Shown here: positions 34,717 to 50,489 of the stretch, in pieces
How the letters are laid out: every line of letters begins with the position of its first letter
Numbering within the stretch: position 1 is the stretch's first letter
DNA from: UBA6522 sp965237785
Lineage (GTDB): Bacteria; Pseudomonadota; Gammaproteobacteria; Steroidobacterales; Rariloculaceae
Assembly: GCA_965237785.1 (NCBI GenBank)
Contig: OZ250159.1
Location: forward strand, 3,720,001 to 3,784,000
Reading direction: 5' to 3'
DNA: 64,000 bases
Made by a program: the position numbers and the translations under genes
The notes under the pieces: model-generated
The model's database searches: none
What the model was told of the DNA's origin: nothing
Seen by the model: only the letters and a program-made list of their open reading frames with translations

Positions 34717-35169
34717 ATGGCAAAGAAAAAAAAGGTTGATACCTATATCAAGCTGCAAATCCCCGCCGGACAGGCGAATCCGAGCCCGCCCGTGGGTCCC
34801 GCCCTGGGTCAGCACGGGGTGAACATCATGGAATTCTGCAAGGTATTCAATGCCCAGACGCAGAAAGCCGAGCCGGGCATGCCCACGCCGGTGGTTGTCT
34901 CGGTATACGCCGACAAGAGTTTTTCCTTTATCACCAAGACGCCGCCCGCCGCGGTGCTGTTGAAGAAGGCCGCCGGCATCCAGAAGGGGAGCGGCACGCC
35001 CAACACCCACAAGGTCGGCAAGGTAAACCGGGCGCAACTTGAAGAGATTGCCAGGATCAAGGAGCCGGATCTCAATGCGGCCGACATGGACGCGGCGGTG
35101 AAAGTCATTGCTGGCAGCGCACGCAGCATGGGCCTGGAAGTGGAGGGGTTGGATGGCCAAGCTCACTAA
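34717..35169 (+). CDS. rplK: 50S ribosomal protein L11
   Basis: Part of the GTPase-associated centre at the stalk base, binding 23S rRNA helices 43-44. It is 150 residues, slightly longer than the 142 of E. coli because of a short C-terminal tail. PAGQANPSPPVGPALGQHG is the hallmark N-terminal proline-rich region. Its 3' end overlaps rplA by 17 bp. Confidence 0.97.
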   Translation: MAKKKKVDTYIKLQIPAGQANPSPPVGPALGQHGVNIMEFCKVFNAQTQKAEPGMPTPVVVSVYADKSFSFITKTPPAAVLLKKAAGIQKGSGTPNTHKVGKVNRAQLEEIARIKEPDLNAADMDAAVKVIAGSARSMGLEVEGLDGQAH

Positions 35170-35848
35170 ATATCGCAAGGACGCCAAAGCCCAGGTACAG
35201 CGGGGTCACGCCTATCCGGTGGACGAAGCCTTCGGGCTCGTCAAGGACCTTGCCAAGGCGAAATTCTCCGAATCGGTGGATGTCGCCGTCAATCTGGGCG
35301 TCGACCCGAGGCGATCGGATCAAATGGTGCGTGGTTCCACCGTGCTTCCCAACGGCACCGGCAAGAACGTGCGTGTGGCGGTGTTCGCCCAGGGTGAGCA
35401 GGCCGCGGCGGCGGAGGAAGCCGGCGCGGATATCGTGGGCATGGAAGATCTCGCCGAGACCGTCCAGTCGGGCGAACTCAATTTCGACGTGGCCATAGCC
35501 AGTCCGGACGCCATGCGCGTGGTGGGCAGGCTGGGGCGAATCCTCGGGCCCCGGGGACTGATGCCCAATCCCAAAGTCGGCACGGTCACGCCGGACGTTG
35601 CCGCCGCCGTCCGCAGCGCAAAGGCCGGTCAGGTTCGTTATCGCACCGACAAGGCGGGGGTGATCCACTGCCAGATCGGCAACGTGCGCTTCGAGGTCGA
35701 GGCGTTGACGGAGAACCTCGAGGTGTTGCTGGCGGATCTGAACAAGGCCAAACCGGCTGCCTCGAAGGGGCAGTACATGAAGCGCGTCAGCGTTTCCTCG
35801 ACCATGGGTCCGGGAGTGATCGTCGATCGGACCTCGGTAGGCGCTTGA
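35153..35848 (+). CDS. rplA: 50S ribosomal protein L1
   Basis: L1 stalk protein, which in many bacteria also represses its own L11-L1 message. It has 231 residues. The start at 35153 follows GGAGGGG inside the end of rplK, and homology begins at MAKLTKYRKD. GRILGPRGLMPNPKVGTV is the conserved signature. Confidence 0.97.
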   Translation: MAKLTKYRKDAKAQVQRGHAYPVDEAFGLVKDLAKAKFSESVDVAVNLGVDPRRSDQMVRGSTVLPNGTGKNVRVAVFAQGEQAAAAEEAGADIVGMEDLAETVQSGELNFDVAIASPDAMRVVGRLGRILGPRGLMPNPKVGTVTPDVAAAVRSAKAGQVRYRTDKAGVIHCQIGNVRFEVEALTENLEVLLADLNKAKPAASKGQYMKRVSVSSTMGPGVIVDRTSVGA

Positions 35849-35882
35849 CGCGGACCGGGCCGCTGTCTGTCAGGAGAGGAAT

Positions 35883-36404
35883 ATGGCGCTCAATTTAGCG
35901 GAAAAGAAAGCGTTGGTCGCCGACGTGAATGCGGTGGCCGTTTCGGCACTGTCCGCCGTGGTGGCGGAGTACCGGGGGCTGACCGTCGCGGAAATGACGG
36001 AACTCAGAACCGAGGCACGCAACAGCGGCGTGTATATGAAAATTATCAAGAATTCCCTTGCCCGGCGCGCTGTCGAGGGAACGCAATTCGAATGCATCCG
36101 GGAATCGCTCAGAGGCCCCTTGCTGCTGGCGTTCTCGAAGGAGGAGCCGGGTTCCGCGGCGCGGGTGATCAAGGGTTTTTCGAAGGAGCACGAAAAACTG
36201 GTCACAGTTTCGGTGGCTGTGGGCGGCGAAGTCTACGACGCAACGAATCTGGACCGGGTGGCCTCGCTGCCGGATCTGGACGGAGCGCGGGCGATGTTGT
36301 TGCGAGCTTTGAACGGGCCTATGACCCAGTTGGTTCGCGTTTTCAGCGAACCCGCGGCCATGCTCGCGCGAACACTGCAGCAGGCCAGCGAGAAAGCCGA
36401 ATAA
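35883..36404 (+). CDS. rplJ: 50S ribosomal protein L10
   Basis: Stalk base protein that anchors L7/L12 dimers. It is 173 residues, with the N-terminal rRNA-binding domain (AVVAEYRGLTVAEMTELR) and a C-terminal helix for L12 dimers (AMLARTLQQASEKAE). The ATG follows AGGAGAGGA. Confidence 0.97.
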   Translation: MALNLAEKKALVADVNAVAVSALSAVVAEYRGLTVAEMTELRTEARNSGVYMKIIKNSLARRAVEGTQFECIRESLRGPLLLAFSKEEPGSAARVIKGFSKEHEKLVTVSVAVGGEVYDATNLDRVASLPDLDGARAMLLRALNGPMTQLVRVFSEPAAMLARTLQQASEKAE

Positions 36405-36458
36405 CCGGCGCGGCTGGCACGATTTTGAACTTGTACTCACGTGATGGAGAAGTAAGCC

Positions 36459-36833
36459 ATGGCTTTGACGAATGAACAGCTCATCGAAGAGTTGAGCAAC
36501 AAGCCGATCATGGAAATCGTTGATCTGGTGAGGTCGCTGGAGCAGAAGTGGGGCGTTTCAGCCGCGGCTCCAGTGGCAGTGGCCGCCGACGCCGGCGGAG
36601 ATGCGGACGATGCGGAAGAGCAGACCGAATTCGATGTGATGCTCACCAGTTTCGGCAAGGCGAAGGTGCCCGTCATCAAAGTCGTCAGATCTCTGACTGG
36701 CCTCGGTCTCAAGGAGGCCAAGGACTTGGTGGAAGCTGCGCCCAGCGCAGTGCGAGAGGCCGTTACCAGGGAAGAAGCCGAGGATGTGAAGAAGCAGCTT
36801 GAGGAAGCGGGCGCGAGCGTCGATATCAAGTGA
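36459..36833 (+). CDS. rplL: 50S ribosomal protein L7/L12
   Basis: Multicopy stalk protein that recruits translation factors. It has 124 residues: N-terminal dimer domain, an Ala/Asp-rich hinge (AADAGGDADDAEEQTEF) and the C-terminal factor-binding domain with VIKVVRSLTGLGLKEAKDLV. It is 149 bp ahead of rpoB, where attenuation of polymerase expression occurs in E. coli. Confidence 0.97.
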   Translation: MALTNEQLIEELSNKPIMEIVDLVRSLEQKWGVSAAAPVAVAADAGGDADDAEEQTEFDVMLTSFGKAKVPVIKVVRSLTGLGLKEAKDLVEAAPSAVREAVTREEAEDVKKQLEEAGASVDIK

Positions 36834-36919
36834 GTCGCATCCGCCTCCGTGACCGAGGGCGCGATGCCGGCCCGGCCATGGGGGGGTCCCCGTACGCGTG
36901 TCTGCACGCAAACGGGGCC

Positions 36920-36945
36920 GCAATTCCGCGCGCGCAATTCCGCGC
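36920..36945. repeat. short tandem repeat in the rplL-rpoB gap
   Basis: GCAATTCCGCGC occurs at 36920-36931 and 36934-36945 (14-bp period), with a third partial GCGCAA after it, about 40 bp before rpoB. It could pair with itself or reflect slippage. No clean attenuator hairpin is seen in the 149-bp gap. Confidence 0.6.
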
Positions 36946-36982
36946 GCAAGTCGTTTTCCCACCGCAGTCGAGGTAACTCGCG

Positions 36983-39900
36983 ATGGCGTATTCGTTTACT
37001 GAGAAAAAACGCATTCGAAAGAACTTCGGGAAGCTTCCACCCGTTCTGGATGTTCCCTATCTGCTTTCAATTCAATTGGCATCGTATCGCAGTTTCCTGC
37101 AGCGGGACGTGCCTGCCGAGGGGCGCATCGATACGGGGCTGAACTCGGCGTTCAAAAGCGTTTTCCCCATCGTCAGCTACTCGGGAAACGCCGCGCTTGA
37201 ATACGTGAGTTACCGTCTCGGCGAGCCCGCATTCGACGTCAAGGAATGTCAGCTCCGAGGGCTGACCTATGCTGCGCCGCTGCGGGTTCTCGTGCGCCTG
37301 GTGATCTACGACAAGGAGTCCCCTGCCAGCAAGAAGAAGATCAAGGACATTCGCGAGCAGGAAGTCTATCTGGGCGAGATGCCCATGATGACCGATCACG
37401 GCACCTTTGTCGTGAACGGCACTGAACGGGTCATCGTCTCGCAATTGCACCGATCGCCGGGCGTGTTTTTCGATCACGACAAGGGCAAGACGCACTCGTC
37501 CGGCAAGCTGCTGTTCTCCGCGCGGGTGATTCCCTACCGTGGTTCCTGGCTCGATTTTGAGTTTGACCCGAAAGACTGCGTATTCGTTCGCATCGACCGC
37601 CGTCGCAAGCTACCGGTCACGGTGTTGTTGCGGGCGTTGGAGTTCAGCAACGAGCAGATGCTCGAAATGTTCTTCGAGACCAACGAGTTCACGCTTTCGC
37701 CCGAGGGAATTCGGCTCAAGCTGGTCGCGGAACGGCTTCGGGGCGAAACCGCCAATTTCGATATCAACGTCGGCGACACCACGGTGGTGGAAAAGGACCG
37801 GCGCATCACGGTGCGCCACATCCGTGAGCTGCAACAGGCGAATGTCGAGCATTTGGACGTCCCGGCCGATTATCTGAACGGGCGAGTCCTGGCCCGCGAC
37901 ATTGTCGACGAGGAAACCGGCGAGTTGCTGGCGCGCGCCAACGATGAATTGGACGCGGGCGCCATAGAACGGTTGATCGAGGCGGGAACCAAGAACATCG
38001 GTACCCTTTACGTCAATGATCTGGACCGGGGTCCCTTCGTCTCCAATACGCTGAGGATCGATTCCTCCCAGACGCGATTGGACGCGCTCGTGGAAGTCTA
38101 CCGAATGATGCGCCCGGGCGAACCTCCGACCAAGGAGGCCGCCGAGAACCTGTTTCAGAATCTGTTTTTCAATACCGAACGCTACGACCTGTCCTCGGTG
38201 GGCCGCATGAAGTTCAACCGCCGGGTGGGTCGTGAGGATTCCACCGGCGCAGGCATCCTCACCAACGACGATATCATCGACGTGCTGCGTACGCTGATCG
38301 ATATCCGCAATGGCAACGGCAGTGTCGACGACATCGATCACCTGGGTAATCGTCGCGTCCGCAGCGTCGGTGAGATGGCCGAAAACGCGTTTCGAATCGG
38401 TCTGGTGCGTGTCGAGCGCGCAGTCAAGGAACGGCTGACGCTTGCCGAGGCGGAAGGGCTCATGCCCAAGGAAATGATCAACGCCAAGCCGGTGTCGGCG
38501 GCGGTGAAGGAATTCTTCGGATCGAGCCAGCTTTCTCAATTCATGGACCAGCAAAACCCGCTTTCGGAAGTCACGCACAAGCGGCGGGTTTCGGCTCTGG
38601 GGCCTGGCGGGCTGACCCGTGAGCGGGCCGGTTTCGAGGTTCGCGACGTGCATCCGACGCATTACGGCCGGGTCTGTCCCATCGAGACTCCCGAGGGACC
38701 CAATATCGGGCTCATCAACTCGCTCGCGGTTTATGCCCGAACGAACGAGTACGGTTTCCTGGAAACGCCCTACCGGCGAGTGATCAACGGCCGGGTCAGC
38801 GGCGATATCCAGTATTTGTCCGCCATTGAGGAAGGCCAGTTCGTGATTGCCCAGGCCAACTCCAACCTGACTTCCAAGGGGCAGTTCGTCGATGAACTCG
38901 TGTCGTGCCGATACCAGAACGAATTCACGCTGTTTCCCCCCGATCAGGTCGAGTACATGGACGTCTCGCCGAAGCAGATCGTCTCGGTGGCGGCGTCATT
39001 GATTCCATTCCTTGAGCACGACGACGCCAACCGGGCCCTCATGGGTTCGAACATGCAGCGTCAGGCGGTGCCGACGCTGCGCACCGAGACGCCACTGGTA
39101 GGAACCGGCATGGAACGGGCGGTCGCGGTCGACTCCGGTGTTACGGTCATCGCTCGCCGGGGCGGCACCGTCGATTCCGTGGATGCGTCGCGCATCGTGG
39201 TTCGGGTCAACGACAGCGAGACCAGTGCCGGCGAGGCGGGCGTGGATATCTACAATCTCACCAAGTACACGCGTTCGAACCAGAATACCTGTATCAATCA
39301 GCGTCCTCTGGTCAAGGCGGGCAATATCATCGAGCGGGATGATGTACTTGCCGACGGCCCCTCCACGAGCCTGGGCGAACTCGCGCTCGGGCAGAACCTG
39401 CTGGTGGCGTTCATGCCGTGGAACGGTTACAACTTCGAGGACTCGATTCTGATTTCCGAACGGGTCGTGGAGGAGGACCGCTTCACCACCATCCATATCG
39501 AAGAACTCACCTGTGTCGCACGGGATACGAAGCTCGGTCCGGAGGAAGTGACCGGCGATATTCCCAACGTGGGCGATGCGGCACTGACCAAGCTCGATGA
39601 GTCCGGTATCGCCTTCATCGGTGCTGAAGTCGGCGCCGGGGACATCCTGGTGGGCAAGGTGACGCCAAAGGGAGAGACCCAGCTCACGCCAGAGGAAAAA
39701 CTCCTGCGAGCCATCTTCGGCGAGAAGGCCTCCGATGTGAAGGATACGTCGCTGCGCGTGCCCCCCGGGATGGACGGGACTGTGATCGACGTGCGCGTAT
39801 TCACCCGCGACGGGGTTGAAAAGGATGCGCGCGCATTGGCGATCGAGCGGCAGGAGCTTGAGTCCGTACGCAAGGATCTGAAGGATCAGCAGCGCATCCT

Positions 39901-41065
39901 CGAAGAGGACATCTACCAGCGCGTGGAAAGGCTTCTGGATGGCAAGGTCGCGGCGGGCGGACCCAACGGGCTGGCCGCCGGGGGCGAAATCAGCGCCGAC
40001 TATCTTCAGGGGCTGCTACGGGAGCGGTGGTTCGAGGTCCGGGTCAAGGACGAAGAGGTCAACTTGCAGCTTGAGCGCGCAGCGGAGCGCCTGCGCGCCC
40101 AGAGCGAGGAATTCGAACGGCGATTCGAAGAGAAGAAGCGCAAGATCACGGCCGGCGACGATCTGGCGCCAGGCGTACTGAAGATGGTCAAGGTCTACCT
40201 GGCGGTCAAGCGCCATGTGCAGCCGGGCGACAAGATGGCCGGCCGGCACGGCAACAAGGGCGTGATCTCCACAATCATTCCGGTGGAGGACATGCCCTAC
40301 ATGGAGGATGGGACCGCTGTAGACATTGTGCTCAACCCATTGGGCGTGCCCTCGCGGATGAACGTCGGCCAGGTTCTGGAGACCCATCTCGGCTGGGCCG
40401 CCAAGGAGTTGGGCCGCAAGATCGGCGACATGGTGAATGCGCGGACCTCCGCGGCCGCCATGCGCCGCTACCTGGAAGGGATCTACAACAAGACCGGTGG
40501 GCAGAAGGAGAATCTCCGCAGCCTGAATGCCGAAGCAGTCGCGGAGCTTGCCCGAAACCTGAGCCACGGCGTACCCATCGCCACCCCGGTGTTCGATGGC
40601 GCCAACGAGCAGGAGATCAAGGGTCTGTTGAAGTTGGCCGAATTGCCGGAATCCGGGCAGACCATCCTGTACGACGGCCGAACCGGAGATGCCTTCGACC
40701 GGCCGGTCACGGTGGGTTACATGTACATGCTGAAGCTCAACCACCTGGTGGACGACAAGATGCATGCACGTTCCACCGGTCCCTACAGTCTCGTCACGCA
40801 GCAGCCTCTTGGCGGCAAGGCCCAGTTCGGCGGCCAGCGGTTCGGCGAGATGGAGGTGTGGGCCCTGGAAGCCTACGGAGCGTCCTATACGCTTCAGGAA
40901 ATGTTGACGGTGAAGTCCGACGACGTCCAGGGCCGGACGAAGATGTACAAGAACATCGTCGATGGGACGCACCAGATGCAGGCAGGCATGCCGGAGTCCT
41001 TCAACGTATTGGTCAAGGAGATTCGTTCTCTGGCGATCAACATCGAATTGGAACAGACGCGGTAA
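36983..41065 (+). CDS. rpoB: RNA polymerase beta subunit
   Basis: Catalytic beta subunit, 1360 residues. The rifampicin region reads SSQLSQFMDQQNPLSE followed by THKRRVSALGPGGLTRERAG: the key Asp, His and Ser match drug-sensitive E. coli, while one Asn of DQNNPLS is Gln. KRHVQPGDKMAGRHGNKG near the active centre and the C-terminal MLTVKSDDVQGRTKMY are conserved. rpoC starts 46 bp later. Confidence 0.98.
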   Translation: MAYSFTEKKRIRKNFGKLPPVLDVPYLLSIQLASYRSFLQRDVPAEGRIDTGLNSAFKSVFPIVSYSGNAALEYVSYRLGEPAFDVKECQLRGLTYAAPLRVLVRLVIYDKESPASKKKIKDIREQEVYLGEMPMMTDHGTFVVNGTERVIVSQLHRSPGVFFDHDKGKTHSSGKLLFSARVIPYRGSWLDFEFDPKDCVFVRIDRRRKLPVTVLLRALEFSNEQMLEMFFETNEFTLSPEGIRLKLVAERLRGETANFDINVGDTTVVEKDRRITVRHIRELQQANVEHLDVPADYLNGRVLARDIVDEETGELLARANDELDAGAIERLIEAGTKNIGTLYVNDLDRGPFVSNTLRIDSSQTRLDALVEVYRMMRPGEPPTKEAAENLFQNLFFNTERYDLSSVGRMKFNRRVGREDSTGAGILTNDDIIDVLRTLIDIRNGNGSVDDIDHLGNRRVRSVGEMAENAFRIGLVRVERAVKERLTLAEAEGLMPKEMINAKPVSAAVKEFFGSSQLSQFMDQQNPLSEVTHKRRVSALGPGGLTRERAGFEVRDVHPTHYGRVCPIETPEGPNIGLINSLAVYARTNEYGFLETPYRRVINGRVSGDIQYLSAIEEGQFVIAQANSNLTSKGQFVDELVSCRYQNEFTLFPPDQVEYMDVSPKQIVSVAASLIPFLEHDDANRALMGSNMQRQAVPTLRTETPLVGTGMERAVAVDSGVTVIARRGGTVDSVDASRIVVRVNDSETSAGEAGVDIYNLTKYTRSNQNTCINQRPLVKAGNIIERDDVLADGPSTSLGELALGQNLLVAFMPWNGYNFEDSILISERVVEEDRFTTIHIEELTCVARDTKLGPEEVTGDIPNVGDAALTKLDESGIAFIGAEVGAGDILVGKVTPKGETQLTPEEKLLRAIFGEKASDVKDTSLRVPPGMDGTVIDVRVFTRDGVEKDARALAIERQELESVRKDLKDQQRILEEDIYQRVERLLDGKVAAGGPNGLAAGGEISADYLQGLLRERWFEVRVKDEEVNLQLERAAERLRAQSEEFERRFEEKKRKITAGDDLAPGVLKMVKVYLAVKRHVQPGDKMAGRHGNKGVISTIIPVEDMPYMEDGTAVDIVLNPLGVPSRMNVGQVLETHLGWAAKELGRKIGDMVNARTSAAAMRRYLEGIYNKTGGQKENLRSLNAEAVAELARNLSHGVPIATPVFDGANEQEIKGLLKLAELPESGQTILYDGRTGDAFDRPVTVGYMYMLKLNHLVDDKMHARSTGPYSLVTQQPLGGKAQFGGQRFGEMEVWALEAYGASYTLQEMLTVKSDDVQGRTKMYKNIVDGTHQMQAGMPESFNVLVKEIRSLAINIELEQTR

Positions 41066-41111
41066 CCCGGGGCGTACACGCACCCGCTACATCGGCAACA
41101 GGTACAGCCAC

Positions 41112-45374
<4,263 letters not shown>

Positions 45375-45418
45375 GGGTTTGAGCTCGCAAAGCGCTGTCG
45401 CGGCTAGCAAAATTTCGG

Positions 45419-45448
45419 TTGACAGGTTGTCTCCCCGAACCCTAGAAT
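45419..45448 (+). promoter_or_regulatory. sigma-70 promoter upstream of rpsL
   Basis: A perfect TTGACA (45419-45424) and TAGAAT (45443-45448) are separated by 18 bp, in the 203-bp gap after rpoC. This would start a separate str operon transcript with a leader of about 120 nt. Confidence 0.75.
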
Positions 45449-45525
45449 CTGCGGCGGATTAAGGTCGGTCAGCGCCGGCCAGGACAAGTAGCGGCCCCGA
45501 GGCGAGCCTGGGGCGAAAACATGGT

Positions 45526-45556
45526 GGCCCGGCTGCCGCACAACCGGCAGCGGGCC
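45526..45556 (+). terminator. strong hairpin in the rpsL leader, possible attenuator
   Basis: Arms at 45526-45538 and 45545-45556 form about 12 bp (one bulged G) around a CACAAC loop. TTTATTTG follows. It lies between the promoter and the rpsL start, so it may attenuate str operon transcription or end read-through from rpoC. Confidence 0.55.
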
Positions 45557-45577
45557 CGCTTTATTTGTGTGTAACGG

Positions 45578-45952
45578 ATGTCAACGACAAATCAACTGGT
45601 CAGAAAGCCGCGCTCGGTGAAGCGGGCCAAGAGCAAGGTGCCGGCGCTGGGGGCTTCGCCCCAGAAGCGAGGCGTCTGCACCCGCGTCTACACGACAACC
45701 CCGAAGAAGCCCAATTCCGCGATGCGGAAAGTGGCGCGCGTGCGTTTGACCAATGGCTTTGAAGTAACCAGCTACATCGGTGGCGAGGGCCACAACCTGC
45801 AGGAGCACTCGGTGGTGTTGATCCGCGGCGGGCGGGTCAAGGATCTGCCCGGCGTGCGCTATCACGTCGTGCGCGGTACGCTGGATTGCGCCGGCGTCGG
45901 CGACCGTCGCCAGAGCCGGTCCAAGTACGGCGCCAAGCGGCCCAAGAACTAG
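45578..45952 (+). CDS. rpsL: 30S ribosomal protein S12
   Basis: Decoding-centre protein, 124 residues. TTPKKPNSAMRKVARVRL carries the wild-type Lys of the streptomycin site, and RGGRVKDLPGVRYH the second one, so no resistance substitution is seen. First gene of the str operon; rpsG follows in 18 bp. Confidence 0.98.
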   Translation: MSTTNQLVRKPRSVKRAKSKVPALGASPQKRGVCTRVYTTTPKKPNSAMRKVARVRLTNGFEVTSYIGGEGHNLQEHSVVLIRGGRVKDLPGVRYHVVRGTLDCAGVGDRRQSRSKYGAKRPKN

Positions 45953-45970
45953 CGGCCGCGGAATCGAACC

Positions 45971-46450
45971 ATGTCTCGACGCAGTAGAGCCCCCCGCCGT
46001 GCCGTGCTCCCGGACCCCAAGTACGGTGACCGGATGCTGGCCAAATTCATCAACATGGTCATGCTCAGCGGCAAGAAATCCGTAGCCGAGCGCATCGTCT
46101 ACGGCGCTCTGGACCGGATTTCGTCGCGTTCCGGTCACGACGAGCAGCGGTCGCTGGAACTCCTCGCCCAGGCGCTTGACAACATCAAGCCGGTGGTGGA
46201 GGTCAAGTCGAGGCGCGTCGGCGGAGCTACCTACCAGGTCCCCGTGGAAGTACGCGCCACCCGCAGGGAGACGCTCGCCATGCGCTGGGCCATCGACTCG
46301 GCTCGCAAACGTTCCGAAAAAACCATGGCGCTGCGCCTTGCCCACGAACTGCTCGACGCGGCGGAAAATCGCGGTTCGGCAGTGAAGAAGAGAGAGGATA
46401 CCCACCGTATGGCCGAAGCCAACAAGGCATTCGCCCACTACCGGTGGTAG
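45971..46450 (+). CDS. rpsG: 30S ribosomal protein S7
   Basis: Nucleates assembly of the 30S head and represses the str operon in E. coli. It is 159 residues. Characteristic parts are FINMVMLSGKKSVAERIVYG and GGATYQVPVEVRATRRETLA. Confidence 0.97.
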   Translation: MSRRSRAPRRAVLPDPKYGDRMLAKFINMVMLSGKKSVAERIVYGALDRISSRSGHDEQRSLELLAQALDNIKPVVEVKSRRVGGATYQVPVEVRATRRETLAMRWAIDSARKRSEKTMALRLAHELLDAAENRGSAVKKREDTHRMAEANKAFAHYRW

Positions 46451-46472
46451 TCGATGGAATTGAGTCCAGGCA

Positions 46473-48569
<2,097 letters not shown>

Positions 48570-48599
48570 TACGCCGTGAATCGCAAGAGGTAACAGATC

Positions 48600-49790
48600 G
48601 TGGCGAAGCAGAAATTTGAGCGGACGAAGCCGCATGTGAACGTGGGGACGATCGGGCATGTGGATCATGGCAAGACGACGTTGACGGCGGCGTTGACGAA
48701 GGCGATGGCGTTGCGTCATGGGGGCGAGACGATCAGTTTTGACGAGATTGACAATGCGCCGGAGGAGCGCGAGCGTGGGATCACGATTGCCACGGCGCAC
48801 GTGGAGTACGAGAGCGAGGCACGGCACTACGCGCACGTGGACTGTCCGGGGCATGCGGATTATGTGAAGAACATGATTACGGGTGCGGCGCAGATGGACG
48901 GAGCGATCCTGGTGGTGTCGGCGGCGGACGGGCCGATGCCGCAGACGCGCGAGCATATTTTGTTGGCGCGTCAGGTGGGGGTGCCGTACATCGTGGTGTA
49001 TTTGAACAAGGCCGACATGGTGGACGACGAGGAGTTGTTGGAGTTGGTGGAGTTGGAGGTTCGGGATTTGTTGTCGACGTACGAGTTTCCCGGGGATGAC
49101 ACGCCGATCATTACGGGCAGTGCGTTGCGTGCGCTGGAGGGGGATGAGGGTGCGCAGGGCGTGGGGAGTGTCGAGGCGTTGGTGAGCGCGTTGGACGAGT
49201 ACATACCGGTGCCGGAGCGCGCGGTGGAGGGAGATTTTCTGATGCCGGTGGAGGATGTATTTTCGATATCCGGTCGCGGCACGGTGGTGACGGGACGGAT
49301 TGAGCGCGGCGTGGTGAAGGTGGGCGACGAGGTGGAGATTGTCGGGATACGCGAGACGAGCAAGAGCACGTGCACGGGGGTTGAGATGTTTCGCAAGTTG
49401 CTGGACGAGGGACTGGCGGGCGACAACGTGGGGGTGTTGTTGCGCGGGGTGAAGCGGGACGAGGTGCAGCGGGGGCAGGTGTTGTCGAAGCCGCGCTCGA
49501 TCGAGCCGCACACGCATTTTGAGGCGGAGGTGTATATCCTGACGAAGGAGGAGGGGGGGCGGCACACGCCGTTTTTCAAGGGGTATCGGCCGCAGTTTTA
49601 TTTTCGCACGACGGACGTGACCGGGGCGGTGGAGTTGCCTGAGGCGACGGAGATGGTGATGCCCGGGGACAATGTGCAGATGAAGGTGAAGTTGATCGAT
49701 CCGATCGCGATGGAGGATGGGTTGCGGTTTGCGATCCGCGAGGGCGGCCGCACGGTGGGCGCGGGCGTGGTCGCCAAGATCATCGAATAA
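48600..49790 (+). CDS. tufA: elongation factor Tu (second copy, str operon)
   Basis: A 396-residue protein identical to the tufB product. It starts with GTG rather than ATG, after AGAGG. The near-identity with tufB extends weakly about 30 bp past the stop (both share GATAAAGGCA), so gene conversion or recent duplication covers the whole gene and its edge. rpsJ follows after 38 bp. Its G-ending codon use contrasts with fusA just before it. Confidence 0.98.
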   Translation: MAKQKFERTKPHVNVGTIGHVDHGKTTLTAALTKAMALRHGGETISFDEIDNAPEERERGITIATAHVEYESEARHYAHVDCPGHADYVKNMITGAAQMDGAILVVSAADGPMPQTREHILLARQVGVPYIVVYLNKADMVDDEELLELVELEVRDLLSTYEFPGDDTPIITGSALRALEGDEGAQGVGSVEALVSALDEYIPVPERAVEGDFLMPVEDVFSISGRGTVVTGRIERGVVKVGDEVEIVGIRETSKSTCTGVEMFRKLLDEGLAGDNVGVLLRGVKRDEVQRGQVLSKPRSIEPHTHFEAEVYILTKEEGGRHTPFFKGYRPQFYFRTTDVTGAVELPEATEMVMPGDNVQMKVKLIDPIAMEDGLRFAIREGGRTVGAGVVAKIIE

Positions 49791-49828
49791 CTGCACATCC
49801 GGGATAAAGGCAAGGAAGGTAACAGCCG

Positions 49829-50143
49829 ATGGCTACAAACCAGAATATACGTATCCGACTGAAGGCATTCGATCACAAGCTGATCGACCGCTCGGCCCGG
49901 GAAATCGTGGAGACGGCAAAGCGCACCGGCGCAACGGTCAAGGGTCCTGTACCCCTGCCGACGAAGATCGAGCGCTACACAGTGCTGATTTCGCCGCATG
50001 TGAACAAGAATGCCCGCGACCAATATGAGTTGCTGACCCACAAGCGCCTGATGGACATCGTCGATCCCACCGACAAGACGGTGGATGCGCTGATGAAACT
50101 CGAATTGCCGGCGGGCGTGGACGTACAGATTCGGCTGCACTAG
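49829..50143 (+). CDS. rpsJ: 30S ribosomal protein S10 (NusE)
   Basis: 30S head protein that also joins NusB in antitermination. It is 104 residues starting MATNQNIRIRLKAFDHKLID. It is in the tail of the str operon and separated from the other S10 genes by 346 bp, an unusual gap. Confidence 0.97.
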   Translation: MATNQNIRIRLKAFDHKLIDRSAREIVETAKRTGATVKGPVPLPTKIERYTVLISPHVNKNARDQYELLTHKRLMDIVDPTDKTVDALMKLELPAGVDVQIRLH

Positions 50144-50211
50144 TCGCCTGTCGGACTCTGTTTTGCTGCGACGGCGTCGATACGCGGCAGTAAAAAAGCG
50201 GGATTTAGCCA

Positions 50212-50241
50212 TTGAATTTGAGGAAAAAATTAATCTATAAT
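50212..50241 (+). promoter_or_regulatory. sigma-70 promoter between rpsJ and rplC
   Basis: TTGAAT (50212-50217) and a perfect TATAAT (50236-50241) are separated by 18 bp in an AT-rich stretch that stands out from the GC-rich surroundings. It would drive rplC and the downstream genes with a leader of about 240 nt. Confidence 0.75.
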
Positions 50242-50489
50242 GCGAGGTTACTCCCGGTCACGACGGGCGTATTGGAGTCATTGATCCATCGCCTGCCTTG
50301 TCGGGCCGTTTTTTTGAATGGGGTTCGCCGGCGGGCTCATCCGCCTCGACCGATACCGATAAACAACAATCGGAGTTTGCGGCGGCTGCATGCCGCGGCG
50401 GCTCGCGGTTGCCAGCGCCGTCCTGTCGGTACTGGCTGAAGCACCGCACCGGGGTTGGCCCGTACGGCGCGGATACGAGGACAGTTACG
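50242..50489 (+). promoter_or_regulatory. rplC leader with terminator-like element
   Basis: The 248-nt leader holds a CCCG/CGGG hairpin near 50253-50267 and then a short stem (GCCTG 50291-50295 with CGGGC 50302-50306) followed by seven T residues (50309-50315). This resembles the attenuator at which L4 stops transcription in the E. coli S10 leader, although there the leader precedes rpsJ. The rest of the leader shows no gene; a small open frame across the promoter is not convincing. Confidence 0.5.

Noticed and set aside
40962..41111. N-terminal extension of RpoC
   Set aside because: It lies in the 3' end of rpoB out of frame; MKDLLKLF at 41112 is the conserved start.
50212..50439. 75-residue plus-strand frame in the rpsJ-rplC gap
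   Set aside because: It starts within the promoter -35 element and has no ribosome site or recognisable content.
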